Part shown: positions 12,601 through 22,849 of the stretch, piece after piece
Position numbering within the stretch: position 1 is the first letter of the stretch
Layout of the letters: each line of letters begins with the position of its first letter
From: Anisakis pegreffii
Lineage: Eukaryota > Nematoda > Chromadorea > Rhabditida > Anisakidae
Assembly: GCA_035041965.1 (NCBI GenBank)
Contig: JAPYMA010000388.1
Location: 62,001-126,000 of the forward strand
DNA: 64,000 bases
Direction: 5' to 3'
Notes under the pieces: generated by a model
What the model was told of the DNA's origin: nothing
What the model saw: only the letters and a program-made list of their open reading frames with translations
Database searches by the model: none
Program-made: the position numbers and the translations under genes

Positions 12601-14984
12601 GTTCAGTCCTTCGCTGAGCTTAATCCGAGAGTCAATGTGAGGTTGCAGATAACATATCAAAGTTGTTCTTACCATGTAGAAGAAAAGCCGAAGAAATGTC
12701 GAATAATTCCGACTGTAGCAATTTCAATTTTGCACTGATTTGATAGGAAAGACTTACTCAGAAATGAAATGAAATGAATTTGACAAAGTTGAGTAATCCA
12801 ACGCGTGCATATTTTTTCATCTCGTCAATAAAAATTGTTGAAGTATCTGCTGGGTCATTTGAATTGAAAGCTTTGGAGGTGTACTCTCCAGTTATAAGCA
12901 GGCAAAAATAATGTTAATATCATGTATCCTCGATTGGGCAACATTCCTTTTTCGCTTTGTTCAGTGTAATTGACTACTGAAGAGATAATAATTCAACGTA
13001 TATCTTTCACTGCTTTTCGTTTTCCTCAGTGTTGCACAGAGAGCATCGCATAGATATTGACAAAACAAACAAATGGAATGATAAACACTTCGAACAAAGT
13101 CATTCTGAACGATAAACATGTCAGCATCGCATCAAAAGCTGATAGACACATATTGCTGTTACGTCGTTTTGACCGGAACATTCGGTGTTCACTTATGAAT
13201 AACATCGGAAATTTTTTGAATCACTTTCACTTGTTAGTGAAAATCTTGTCGAAATCACTCAATTATTCACCATCAAATGGTTTTCAGTCAAATTTATTCA
13301 ACTGCTCGGGATAACTTTTCATTTGTATTCGAAATTCATTTCGCGTTGAACCGAAGAATTTAATTATTTTTTTCTCATTCATGTAGTCACCACTTATCTG
13401 TCACAACATTTGATTATCGGTGCAGTGCTTATTTTCCACTGACGGAAGCATGAAATGTGGCAAATACTCTGTGCGCTTGGATGAGTCACAGAACTGAATT
13501 ATTTTCGCTTATCAGATTCAATCCACATTTTGAATCACATGAACCGGAAAATGGACATCTAGGGATGCAAAATGAGCTCAAAAATGCACTTTACCTCATG
13601 CGCGCATTTCAAACACACATCAAAAGGATCATTTGTGTTTTCATCATTCAATTTGAAAATGAAATTGTCCTTCGATGGCATTAGATCTATTGATAATGCA
13701 TCTAATGCGTCAGTTATTTGGATGGATCGAAACACGAATTGGAATTTCATCGATAAATCTCTTCAAACATGTCCTCGATTTAATTGTCCAATCGATAATA
13801 CTCCAAATCGTCAACATTACTCGAACAATCGAATTCGATCAAAAATCACTTCAATTCTTCCTTCCTTCATAGCCATTTCGATGTTGCGTGACGTTTTCAA
13901 CCATCGAACTTTTCACGGATGTAATTCGTCATCCTTTCTCAATAAATCGAAACAGAGATTTTGAAAGTGGAGGCGTTCACGAAACAAAAAGAAGAATAGA
14001 TCGCAAATTTTCAGATTGAAATCTGGTGAAGCATCGGTGCTGCTGAAAGTTTCTTGACGCACACAATATGAAAAAAATGACATAAAAATAACGGCAATAT
14101 GACACGATTGCTAACTTTTAGTGAGCTTAGCTTAAGTTATTCATATTTGAATATAAATATTTTTGATGTTGCACACAGCTCATCTGAGCTTTTTCTGGCG
14201 TTTTCATCCTGAATATCTGAAGAGTCGATGAAGTGTTGTCTGTGATTTTTGAAATAAAATTCTCATATCTTATCTGAACAAGCGTATCGCACTTTTACCC
14301 TTCACACTTATTTGTTCATCATCAAACTAAGGTGAATGTTTAATGACTGCAACGGATAACAACACGGAAACGGTACCACCATGTGCTTGCATATTCGAGG
14401 AATTCTCGGTGCAATTTCATATCGACGAAGCAATTCTGCGAGTAGCCTAAGAAATATGATTCTTCACAAGGCATTTATTTATTGATTTTGAATTAACGCC
14501 TTCAAGATATAGTCATGCTTTTCGGCCTCAGCAACGCCACACATCATAAGTGAATGCCGTCACCATCAATTCTAATAGTCTTCTGACTCACTTTGTTTAT
14601 TCTATTGAAATTTCAAACTCATTTATTCTTCGTGACATTGCATTCATCAAATGTCAACTGGCAGATTCAGCAAATTGTCAACAAAACTTCAGTGGTATTA
14701 TGTAACTGATTGTTGGCTAACGTCTCTTTGGCTGCCTAATTGTTGACTTCGATTATGTTCAGCCTAGCTGCTAAACGTTCATTTCCAGTTCCAAAAATAG
14801 ATTCTGTTGCTCCTTAATGTTCAATTTTGACCTCATCTTCCCATCTTTATCTAATGAAGTTAATCTCCTGGTCTTTGAAAGAGCTTTCGGAATTAGAACA
14901 GCTTGAATTAGAGATGGTAACCGATCGAAGTTCGGTAAAATATGGGACAGAGTTTTCATTTTAAAAAGCTGCTCCTCTGATTAT

Positions 14985-15008
14985 CGATGTTTGCAATCGC
15001 AAACATCG
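14985..15008. promoter_or_regulatory. Palindromic forkhead-like site upstream of the LACT gene
   Basis: CGATGTTTGC (14985-14994) and GCAAACATCG (14999-15008) form perfect 10-bp arms around AATC. Each arm contains TGTTTGC, which fits the forkhead/PHA-4 consensus TRTTKRY. It sits about 130-155 bp before the LACT start codon. Regulatory use is inferred. Confidence 0.3.
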
Positions 15009-15097
15009 TCATGTCGGACCAACACCGAAGCAATTCTTCGTTGAGTTACCACTTGTTTCAGTGTCACATTCTGAATTGATTATTAAAAATTCAGAGA

Positions 15098-15142
15098 ATG
15101 ATTATCTTCTTAGTGTATTTTCTCGTTTACTTAGAGGAATGA
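15098..15142 (+). other. Possible upstream ORF overlapping the LACT start
   Basis: A 14-codon frame starts at ATG 15098 and its TGA (15140-15142) overlaps the LACT ATG (15139-15141). It would matter only in transcripts not trans-spliced at 15134/15135. Confidence 0.25.
15125..15134 (+). promoter_or_regulatory. Probable spliced-leader acceptor of the LACT gene
   Basis: A pyrimidine-rich stretch ending TTTACTTAG (cut after 15134) leaves only AGGA before the start ATG at 15139, the usual nematode trans-splice arrangement. It decides the start over in-frame codons further upstream. Confidence 0.45.
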
Positions 15143-18100
15143 ATCCAGCAGAACGAGGCTACTGCCTGAACGCCCCGCAAATCATCGAAGGCTTCTCTCT
15201 AGCGCCGTTCAATAAACTCGAGCAAATATTCAGGTTTTGATCGCATTTTACTTTTATATTTCGATCTCTCGGTTTCGATGATAATTTCGAAGATGCCGAA
15301 AGGTTACACTGGAAATTAAAAATACTTATTTTCGTGAAGTGATTAATGTGTGTTGCTGAACTGAAACATCTAAATCAGAAGGAGAACCCTTTTATGTCGT
15401 GTTAGAAGATGTAAGCATGTTTGGCTCTCTGCACTGAAACAGAAATAATCGAATATGTCGAGGAACCAAACTCAGTGATCTGTCGAAAGATGAGTACTTT
15501 TTTGGTCAGACTGAGTGTGCTTTTAAAGTAGGCTACACAGTGCATCGTTTACGGTGTGGAAATTCACCACATTCAGTGAATGAGACATGAAATGTTTTGA
15601 CGTATAAGGGAAATGATGTGATCATCAATTCAATTAGGTTGTTTCCGTCGCGGCTATTGCGAAAAGCTGGCATAAATAGATGACGTTATGCTGAGAGAAG
15701 GGAGTAAGTATGGAGATTTGATATTTGACATAGGCAATGGGTCGGTGGTGTGACGCTTTGACATTCCCCTTTGAGGATTCAATCGGCACAGTGGGCGTGC
15801 GTTCGATTCCGCATGATTCCAAGAATATTTCTGAATTTCAAAGTTCTTGTTAGAGAATAGCGGAGAGGGTTCAGTTTCGACAGTTGCTCTGGTAAAGTGC
15901 AAAGCGGAGAACAGTTCAGTGAGATTCTCGTCAAAAAGCCTTAATCAATAAAACCTTGACCGCATTGATCCAACGTGAAACTTTTTATGCTACAATATCC
16001 AACTGCTTTTTCGTTCATTCAATTCTTTGTATACCTATTTAACAAGCTTTTCAAACGTAACATATTCATATCAACAAACCAAATTTCGAGGAAAGAACAC
16101 AATGAAAGTTGCTCATATGCGTATATTTTACAAAATGAAGTGAATTCAAATCTCTTCGCTAAATTGAAGTATCAACCTTACCATTGCTGCTCTCATGAAA
16201 GCACGCTAGGAGTGTACTCAAAATTGTCACAAATAATTGCGAATGGTATTCAGCACATATCCAGCTAAACTCCAACGAAGCATTAATTCTTCCAAGTGAA
16301 ATCACCTGCTAATTTTAATTTTCCGTGGAGAAACGGTGCAATGTTGTCCGTTACACCAAAGAACACAGGTTATAAGTAAGGTTAAAATTTTGAGGGGAAC
16401 AACGACTGTTCCTCATTGTTAGTAAAGGTAACATCTATGACGCAAAGTTCTGAAAATATTTTCTATAGAGAAAATTTCGAAAAGAACTGGGAGATCGCAG
16501 GTGCTGCATTCGCTGTTTATCATAAAGGTGAACTGGTGGTTGATCTCTACGCTGGCTTTGTAGATGAAGCGAAACGAACACGTTGGTCACACAACACTAT
16601 GAATAATATTTTCTCGATCACAAAGGTATTCAATTTTCATATGTGCACATCCCAGATCGGATTGACATTAATGCAGATTTCTTATCGGTCACTTCATAAA
16701 TTAACTGAACCCTTTGCACTTGGCATAACGATTTAATATGATTCTGTTGATGACGATTGATTCAAGCCATTAAATTCATAACCTGATCTGATTAACACTT
16801 TGATCATACATGATCATCCAGAGTATCTCAGCGGTTGTACTAGCAATGCTTATCGACGATGGACGTGCCAGTTATGAGGATCTGGTTTGTCGTTATTGGC
16901 CCGAATTCGCACAGAATGGCAAAGAGAAGATTACCATTAAAGTGAGGATTCGAATTTTTCGAATTCCTCCACTCTCCACTTAATATTCAGGAATCATTTG
17001 CAATTCTACTTTCAAAACAACGAGTTCAGAATCATTATCATACCCTATATTTAATCATTCGCTCAAGTTACACCACGCAACATTTGATATGAGGTGCACT
17101 ATATGGTGGTGCTATACTTCCAAATTGACTTCATTGCAGCATATAGTATTGCACGAAGCAGGTCTTCCTTATGGAAATGAGGTTTTCACAGCAGATGATG
17201 TCTTAAATCCAGCGAAAATGTCGCGAAAGTTAGAGAGAATGCGACCAGTTTGGGTGCCGGGTACAAATTGTGGCTATCATGCTCTTACAATCGGATTCCT
17301 TATCGATCAAATTGTCCGAAGGATCGATGAGAAGAAAAGGGGTATTACGGAGTTTCTTCGTGAAGAAATTCTTGATAAATACGGTGAGTTGACTAATCTC
17401 TTCAAATGCAGCAAACATGAACTTGTTTGTGTTTATCATCAACCACTCTGTACATTTTTTTCAGTTCCGTTTAAATTTAGTAGTGCATCTGAGCTGATTC
17501 AAATACGCCGATTATTTGGTATCATTTAGTGCCGCTTATCGAAAATAATTGTGCACAAGGTTCTCAGAAAGAATTCTCAAGCGATCACCGCGAACTAGAA
17601 ATTATTTCATGGAAATGAAAACTCATTTTCTTTTGCACTAATGATTGTGTAATTTTTCAGGTATTGATGAATTATGCATTGGATTGGCAGATGAACAACA
17701 AAATAAGAATGTAGCAACATTGATTCAACCGTCTGATGAAGAGCTTTTAGCTGAAGGACAAAGGAATCCGGAAGCACTCAGGAGGTTTTCTCTTTATAGC
17801 AATGAACACTGGCAGCGTTTATATGAGAACTGGCCCTGGCTACAGATCTCTCAGGTTGATTTTTCCTGGCATGTGAATATTTTATCAAGGACATTTGCCT
17901 TATTGTTCATACTTGTTCACGTATATGATTGTATGTGTTCCGACATGTAAATGAATTAACCATTCCACGAAATCACTCCGTTTCTTACACTTCAGTATTA
18001 CACACTTGATTATATGGATTAGTGCTTTTCCACTCCGAAAGAGAGTCTAATCTTAAAATGACTAAAGTTCTCCATCCTCATTGATCAATCGATTCTTCCG

Positions 18101-19122
18101 ATTTGTTCTCGATTGGATCTGGAATGAGACGAATGCTGTAACAAATGGACTGAATTTAGTGATCGTCAGTCTTCTGATTATCAGCTGATAATGTCATCGA
18201 CAAACTTATGAAAGGCAACTGTTGAAATGATTGTCGTTGCAGTATAATAAACTCGAGAACCGTCTCTTGCCAATGCCTTCGAATATGGGAATCGCGAGTG
18301 CAAGAGCTGTTGCAAAGATACATTCACTGATCGCAGAAGGAAAGTTATTATCGGAAGCATTTCTTTCATCGATTGAACAGCCTCAACTGGTTGATCAATT
18401 CGACATAGTTAACGGATATCCTGAATCTAAGGGATTCGGGTGGCAGTACACGAAAAATAAATTGGTAATCTTTCTCTACGCAATGAGATTTGATCTTAAA
18501 TTCCATTAGCGATATTTTCATTGGGATTGACTCATCTTCAGAACGTCTGGGATTTTCTGAAATTAATTTCATTATTTATGTATGATCGACTGCAACAAGT
18601 TAAAGGAGATGAACATGAATATCACATAAATATTTTGCAAAATCAGATTATCATATAGTTTCACGATAAAGTGTATAAAATGAATTGGTGCAATAGTGTT
18701 GAATTACGGAATCGGAAGGTTTGTACACAAGCTTTGTATTTTGGAGGTTGCAAGTGTAACGCTCAGGATCAATTAAGATCTTATATGAAATCTCATTACT
18801 TATCGGTCATATATACTTGTTGCAGTTGGGGTATTGTGAAAGTTTTTGCAGCCACAATTTTCTTGGTTCATTCGATTGCTGCAAAGTTTATCAGGTGCCG
18901 TTGATTGGAGTGATCCATGTGGATGAAAATACCACGAAATTACAGGGTAACTGGATCTTTGGCCATTCGGGTTATGGTGGTCAAAACGTTCGTGTTGATG
19001 TACAATCACAGCTTGCGTTTGCATATGTCTGCAATGGATTGAAAGCGGGGGATGCAGACTGCGTGGATACTTTCACTCGACTTCAAGATGCTCTCTATGA
19101 ATGTCTTAAGAATGCAAATTAA
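15139..19122 (+). CDS. LACT-family beta-lactamase-related protein (serine beta-lactamase-like/LACTB type), 419 aa
   Basis: Exons are 15139-15233, 16469-16625, 16822-16941, 17140-17383, 17661-17854, 18243-18464 and 18895-19122; phases agree and total 1260 nt. Exons 1 and 2 join as KLEQIFR-ENFEKNW, matching the N-terminus of nematode LACT proteins (class C beta-lactamase/PBP fold). The SxxK nucleophile motif is S81-I-T-K84. The expected YxN motif is present as Y170-H-A inside CGYHALTIGF. The third motif is G-H368-S-G within WIFGHSGYGGQ. In mammals LACTB is a mitochondrial filament-forming serine protease; nematode LACT proteins are an expanded family with little-known substrates, so the substrate here is unknown. 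No signal peptide or membrane segment is seen with this start. In exon 4 the usual LLSH.AGL reads VLHEAGL. A poly(A) signal follows at 19240. Length is normal for the family and no break is visible. Confidence 0.88.
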
Positions 19123-19239
19123 TTAGATAGTTTCTAATGCAGTTACAGTGTTGTAATACATTTATTCCCGTCTCAGTTTTTCGTCACGTCTATTTTTGTA
19201 TTATATATCGCGTTATATCACGATAAAGATTCACATAAA

Positions 19240-19245
19240 AATAAA
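19240..19245 (+). promoter_or_regulatory. Poly(A) signal of the LACT gene
   Basis: AATAAA 118 nt beyond the stop codon. Confidence 0.6.
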
Positions 19246-19607
19246 TTTCTCACGAAAATTTCAACAGCGTAAAGAATGTAGTCAAATCAATTGCAGGAAG
19301 AATATCTGATAAGTAAATCTGAACGAGTTAAGAAAACATTACAGCAAAAACCAACAATTTTCTCGAATTCAGCTCGAAAATATGGAACTTTGCTCTTGAT
19401 TTTATTATCATTTTAGAACCATTACTGTTGCAGTCGATCTCGATTAGTAACTGTTCGTATCGTTCGAGTGATTGATAGCGATTGCAGCGTTGACAATCTA
19501 TCGGCTGTGTGTACTTCTGCTTTCGCTAGCAACCATTGAATGCAAACTTTCTTTATCGATTACAATTTTGATATAATCGTTCGCTTGAAATTAAAGGATT
19601 GAATTGT

Positions 19608-19665
19608 TCTCGACTTTGCACAAAAGTGCTCGGCTTCGGCTTTGGTTTGTCTCGACTTTGCACAA
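19608..19665. repeat. Two copies of a 16-bp direct repeat
   Basis: TCTCGACTTTGCACAA occurs at 19608-19623 and 19650-19665, separated by a GC-richer spacer. Confidence 0.7.
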
Positions 19666-19750
19666 TGAAGGGGTTAATATTATCAGTTAGTGCGTGCTGC
19701 ACCAAGTTTGCGGTGCGATCCTTGCAGCAATATCATTGACTGTCTTAAAG

Positions 19751-20085
19751 CAGGATTTCTCAGCCGGGAGTGCTCGCATCCCCAAGAGGTGCAAGATGGT
19801 ATTCCAAGTGTTACGAGATAAGATTTTATGTTTTGCAAATTAATATCGATGTTCAACGTACACATATATGTAAGTAGGCGAGAATAGACTTCAGCGTTTA
19901 TATTTTCGAAAGGATAGAATGTGTTCTAAAGGTATACACTTATCGATTTCATTCTTATCATATTTCATTCTTATCTGCACTACAGACACTCACTGCAGTG
20001 GATGAGAGATATATAAAGTGAATGTTGTGAGGATAACTAAAAATTTTTTGGGACGTGCGACGGGGAAAAAGGTTGAAAATTACTG
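19751..20085. mobile_element. hAT-like MITE, 335 bp, intergenic
   Basis: Begins CAGGATTTCTCAGCC and ends, read on the complementary strand, CAGTAATTTTCAACC; this is the CAG..TTCTCAACC-type terminus common in hAT elements. Flanking 8-mers are TCTTAAAG (19743-19750) and TTCTAAAG (20086-20093), matching at 6 of 8 positions, as expected for an old 8-bp target duplication. There is no open frame of note, so it is non-autonomous. Confidence 0.6.
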
Positions 20086-20330
20086 TTCTAAAGACTTGTA
20101 TTAGGTCAGAAGATTGCATAATTAGGTAGTGTGCGTTAGATGTTTCTCGTTCAGGGAAAACATCCCTTAAATAGGCATAATGTGTGTCTCTGTTACAATT
20201 ATGTAGGGTGCGTTGTGGTGTAAAACAACAGGTTATGTTGAAGACATATTAAATATTGCTCGTTAAAAACACGCCATTTATAATATTTCGTTTTAATCAT
20301 ATAGTACAATCGATTTCATTCTTATCATAT
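19942..20330. repeat. 22-bp direct repeat, one copy inside and one outside the MITE
   Basis: The word starting ATCGATTTCATTCTTATCAT occurs at 19942 and 20309 with 22 identical bases. One copy lies inside the element at 19751-20085. Confidence 0.65.
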
Positions 20331-20644
20331 AATACCGTCAGCTCTCATAGTGAGTCTTCTTTTTTTGATACAAGATTTTCGAAAGCTTAAACTCGGTGGG
20401 AATGTTTTTTGCTCTGAGTTAACATTCCTTCCTTCAAACAATTTCTCTTTCGTTTTCATTGAGTCGATAAAAGAATCTGTTCAAACACTCATCGAATTAC
20501 ATTCATCTTTTCTGTAGCCGAGTTTAATTCACTTCCAAGATACGGAACTTTGCTCTTGATTTTGCGTATTGTGTTATCGTGCTTTGTGCACTTTCGAACG
20601 AGCATTATCAATCAATTCACTTTAATCAACAGAACAATTCGAAT

Positions 20645-22547
20645 ATGAGTGAAAAACCGATATTGTATTCATATTGGCGCAGTTCGTGTTCATGGCGAAT
20701 TCGTGCAGGTTGGTTGCATCGCTGTCGGTGTTATTACCGCTGTTATTATATATTGCGAGTCATATTGCAGTGTAGCGGCAGTTTTTGGGATGTCAGTCAG
20801 TATATTGCAGCCATCGGCAAGTAAGTTTTGCCTGGGGCCAAAATCTTTCCAAGCAACTGACTGGCGAGCCAATGTACATTATGTGTCGGCGACACAGTTA
20901 GTCGTCTATTAGGAAATTCAGTGTCGAAAATTTTCAGTGTAGTAGCTAAATTATTTGAAACTTTCTTTCTTTTCTTTTTTACCTCTTTAAAATCAAACTC
21001 ACAATCTCATCTGGCGGGCCAAATATTGTTGAAGACAAGCCACTTTTGGCCCGTGGGCCGGGGGTTGCCGATGGCTGGTATATTCAATAGTAGAAAGCAC
21101 GACTAAGATTCCAAATTTTAGTCAAAATTTCCGATAACTCTCACAGCAATTTCATTTATTTTATTGTTAGTCATTCACTCAGCATCGAACAATATTTCGA
21201 CGAATTCAACACCACGTATTACATACTAATTGACCCAGTTTTGCTCATAAAGTTAGCTTATTAATTCTCATACCCCCTTTCAGCTCTCGAGTTGAAAGGT
21301 ATTGAATATATCTATAAGCCAGTCAATCTACTGAAAGGTGAACAGGTAATTGAATGTTTTACCTTCTACAGCTGCAGAATGTTCAATTTCTTTTGTACAC
21401 TTCTTATTTTGTTTGAATCATATCATTGCTGAAGCAACGCTTTTAAGCGGTACATCTTGGCTCATTTAATGGTCAAGAATTTGTTTATCATGGATTAAAC
21501 TATAAGGGTTGAATGATTAACTTTGCAGTTGAAGTTGAAATATTTAAATGTGTTACGCTATACTTGTAGAATGGTGCAGAATTCTTAAAAGTCAATCCAC
21601 TCGGAAAAGTCCCAGCACTTGCTATCGATGGTGATATTATTTTCGAGAGTTTGGCTATCTTGGAATACTTAGAGGAAAAATACCCAAACAAGACTTCTCT
21701 TCTTCCAAAAGATCTCATGCAAAGATCCAAAGTGAGAGCCATCGTTCTTGAAGTTAGTTTACAGATATCGCTTCCGTATTATCTTTAACTTATAGCTTTG
21801 CATTTGGTATCAATTCTGCATTAAATTTTGGATGTCCTACTTTTCGCTGCAGTTAGCATTTCACGTTAAAACCGTTGTGATGCATATTGGTCAATCGCAC
21901 ATTTTACGTAATGTGTGTGGCGTTCGCCGATTTCATGCTTTGAACAGCCGCGAATGATGCGTCAGTCTCAACATGAAGGATTATTTCAACAATATCGTTT
22001 ATTCAATGAACTCTCAGATTGTGGCCGGCATTCAACCGCTCCAAAATCTAGGAAACGTAAGTGTAATAGCGAAGTTGTGCGGTAATCCGGAGATTGGTAA
22101 AGCGTATGCAAAGAAGTCGATTGAGGATGGACTGCAAAAACTTGAGCAAATTTTAGAAAAGACCAGCGGGAAATACGCATTCGGTGATTCAATAACAATG
22201 GCAGATGTGTGTATAGTACCACAAGTTTACAACGCAATACGGTTATCACTTTTACGTTACTTGTTGTTGATCTTCTTTCGATAGGTAACGTCGACGCAAA
22301 CATTCCGTTTGACTTTGGACATCGCCGACGATTGTGTGTGAACTTTTTTCAAGACACACTGTCATTTATCAGAATGCATTTGCACGCAATTATTTCCAGT
22401 AATAGAAATGACAACAAAGTGAATTTTAGTTTCGGTGTTAACATGGATGCGTATCCAGTAATCAAACGGATCGATGCATCATTACAAGACATCGACGCAA
22501 TCAAAAAGAGTCATCCATCGCAACAACCGGATGCAGTGAATCAATGA
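20645..22547 (+). CDS. gst-42: Maleylacetoacetate isomerase / zeta-class glutathione S-transferase, 216 aa
   Basis: Exons are 20645-20708, 21284-21345, 21570-21752, 22018-22241 and 22430-22547; phases agree and total 651 nt. The enzyme isomerises maleylacetoacetate to fumarylacetoacetate in tyrosine breakdown, using glutathione, in the cytosol. The N-terminal thioredoxin-fold domain starts [12 protein letters not shown] and carries the S13-S14-C15 active-site motif of zeta GSTs. It also has NPLGKVPAL with the conserved cis-Pro and [11 protein letters not shown] for glutathione binding. The C-terminal helical domain has GIQPLQNL and later [19 protein letters not shown]. Length equals the family norm (about 214-216). 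The symbol follows the C. elegans orthologue. Intron 1 carries a 270-bp hAT-like insertion that does not disturb the splice sites. The acceptor-like AATCAACAG 9 nt before the ATG may be a trans-splice site. Confidence 0.93.
20808..21077. mobile_element. hAT-like MITE, 270 bp, in intron 1 of the GST gene
   Basis: Both ends read CAGCCATCGGCAA toward the interior (20808-20820, and the complement of 21065-21077). Just inside are GC-rich GGCCC/GGGCC blocks typical of some hAT families (CCCCCGGCCCACGGGCC). The flanking 8-mers GTATATTG (20800-20807) and GTATATTC (21078-21085) match at 7 of 8 positions. No transposase is encoded. Confidence 0.75.
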
Positions 22548-22727
22548 TGAGACGAGCATTGTAACAAGTTTCATTTGAAGCAATCGATTTGTTGTTGTGT
22601 TAATCACTGTCTAATTAGAATTGGAATGCAACATTTCTATTGAAACTTCAGCGTAATGCGCTCTTATTGTTGTTGTTATCTGTGTTATTATGCGTTATGC
22701 ACAGTTTAGTAAATAATTTTATTTCAT

Positions 22728-22733
22728 CAAGTT
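22728..22733 (-). promoter_or_regulatory. Likely poly(A) signal of the C_tripleX gene
   Basis: AATAAA on the minus strand about 120 nt beyond its stop codon. Confidence 0.45.
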
Positions 22734-22798
22734 ATTATTTCTCATAGACAGTTATTCTTTTTCTACAACGAGATATTTCCGTTGATTTGTATTATTAC

Positions 22799-22804
22799 AA
22801 TAAA
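22799..22804 (+). promoter_or_regulatory. Likely poly(A) signal of the GST gene
   Basis: AATAAA about 250 nt beyond the stop. It lies beyond the minus-strand signal at 22728, so the two convergent 3' UTRs would overlap. Confidence 0.45.
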
Positions 22805-22849
22805 TGTCAACGACCAAAACATTTCCTTATTGCACGGCGAGTATTTATC

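Larger units (their letters stand above)
9662..15138. other. 5.5-kb interval with no assigned gene
   Basis: Contains many medium open frames on both strands (for example 11547-11882 -, 13572-13964 +, 14771-14959 -). Their number and length are near what chance allows at this base composition. Some could be upstream exons of the minus-strand gene ending at 9529. A perfect inverted repeat with forkhead-like half-sites lies at 14985-15008. Confidence 0.4.
19123..20644. other. LACT-GST intergenic region rich in repeats
   Basis: Contains the LACT poly(A) signal, a 42-bp-spaced direct repeat at 19608/19650, a hAT-like element at 19751-20085, a 22-bp direct repeat at 19942/20309 and a 20-bp word (GGAACTTTGCTCTTGATTTT) near 19384 and again near 20543, about 100 bp before the GST start. 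No gene is seen. Confidence 0.6.

Noticed and set aside
13572..13964. 130-codon + strand open frame overlapping a frame on the other strand
   Set aside because: Low-complexity Ser/Asn/Phe composition and no supporting signal.
14967..15138. In-frame N-terminal extension of the LACT protein
   Set aside because: The frame is open upstream, but it has no ATG and a spliced-leader-type acceptor lies 4 nt before the ATG at 15139, so the shorter start is preferred.
15803..15818. T-arm-like GTTCGATTCC
   Set aside because: Flanks do not pair and no cloverleaf can be drawn.
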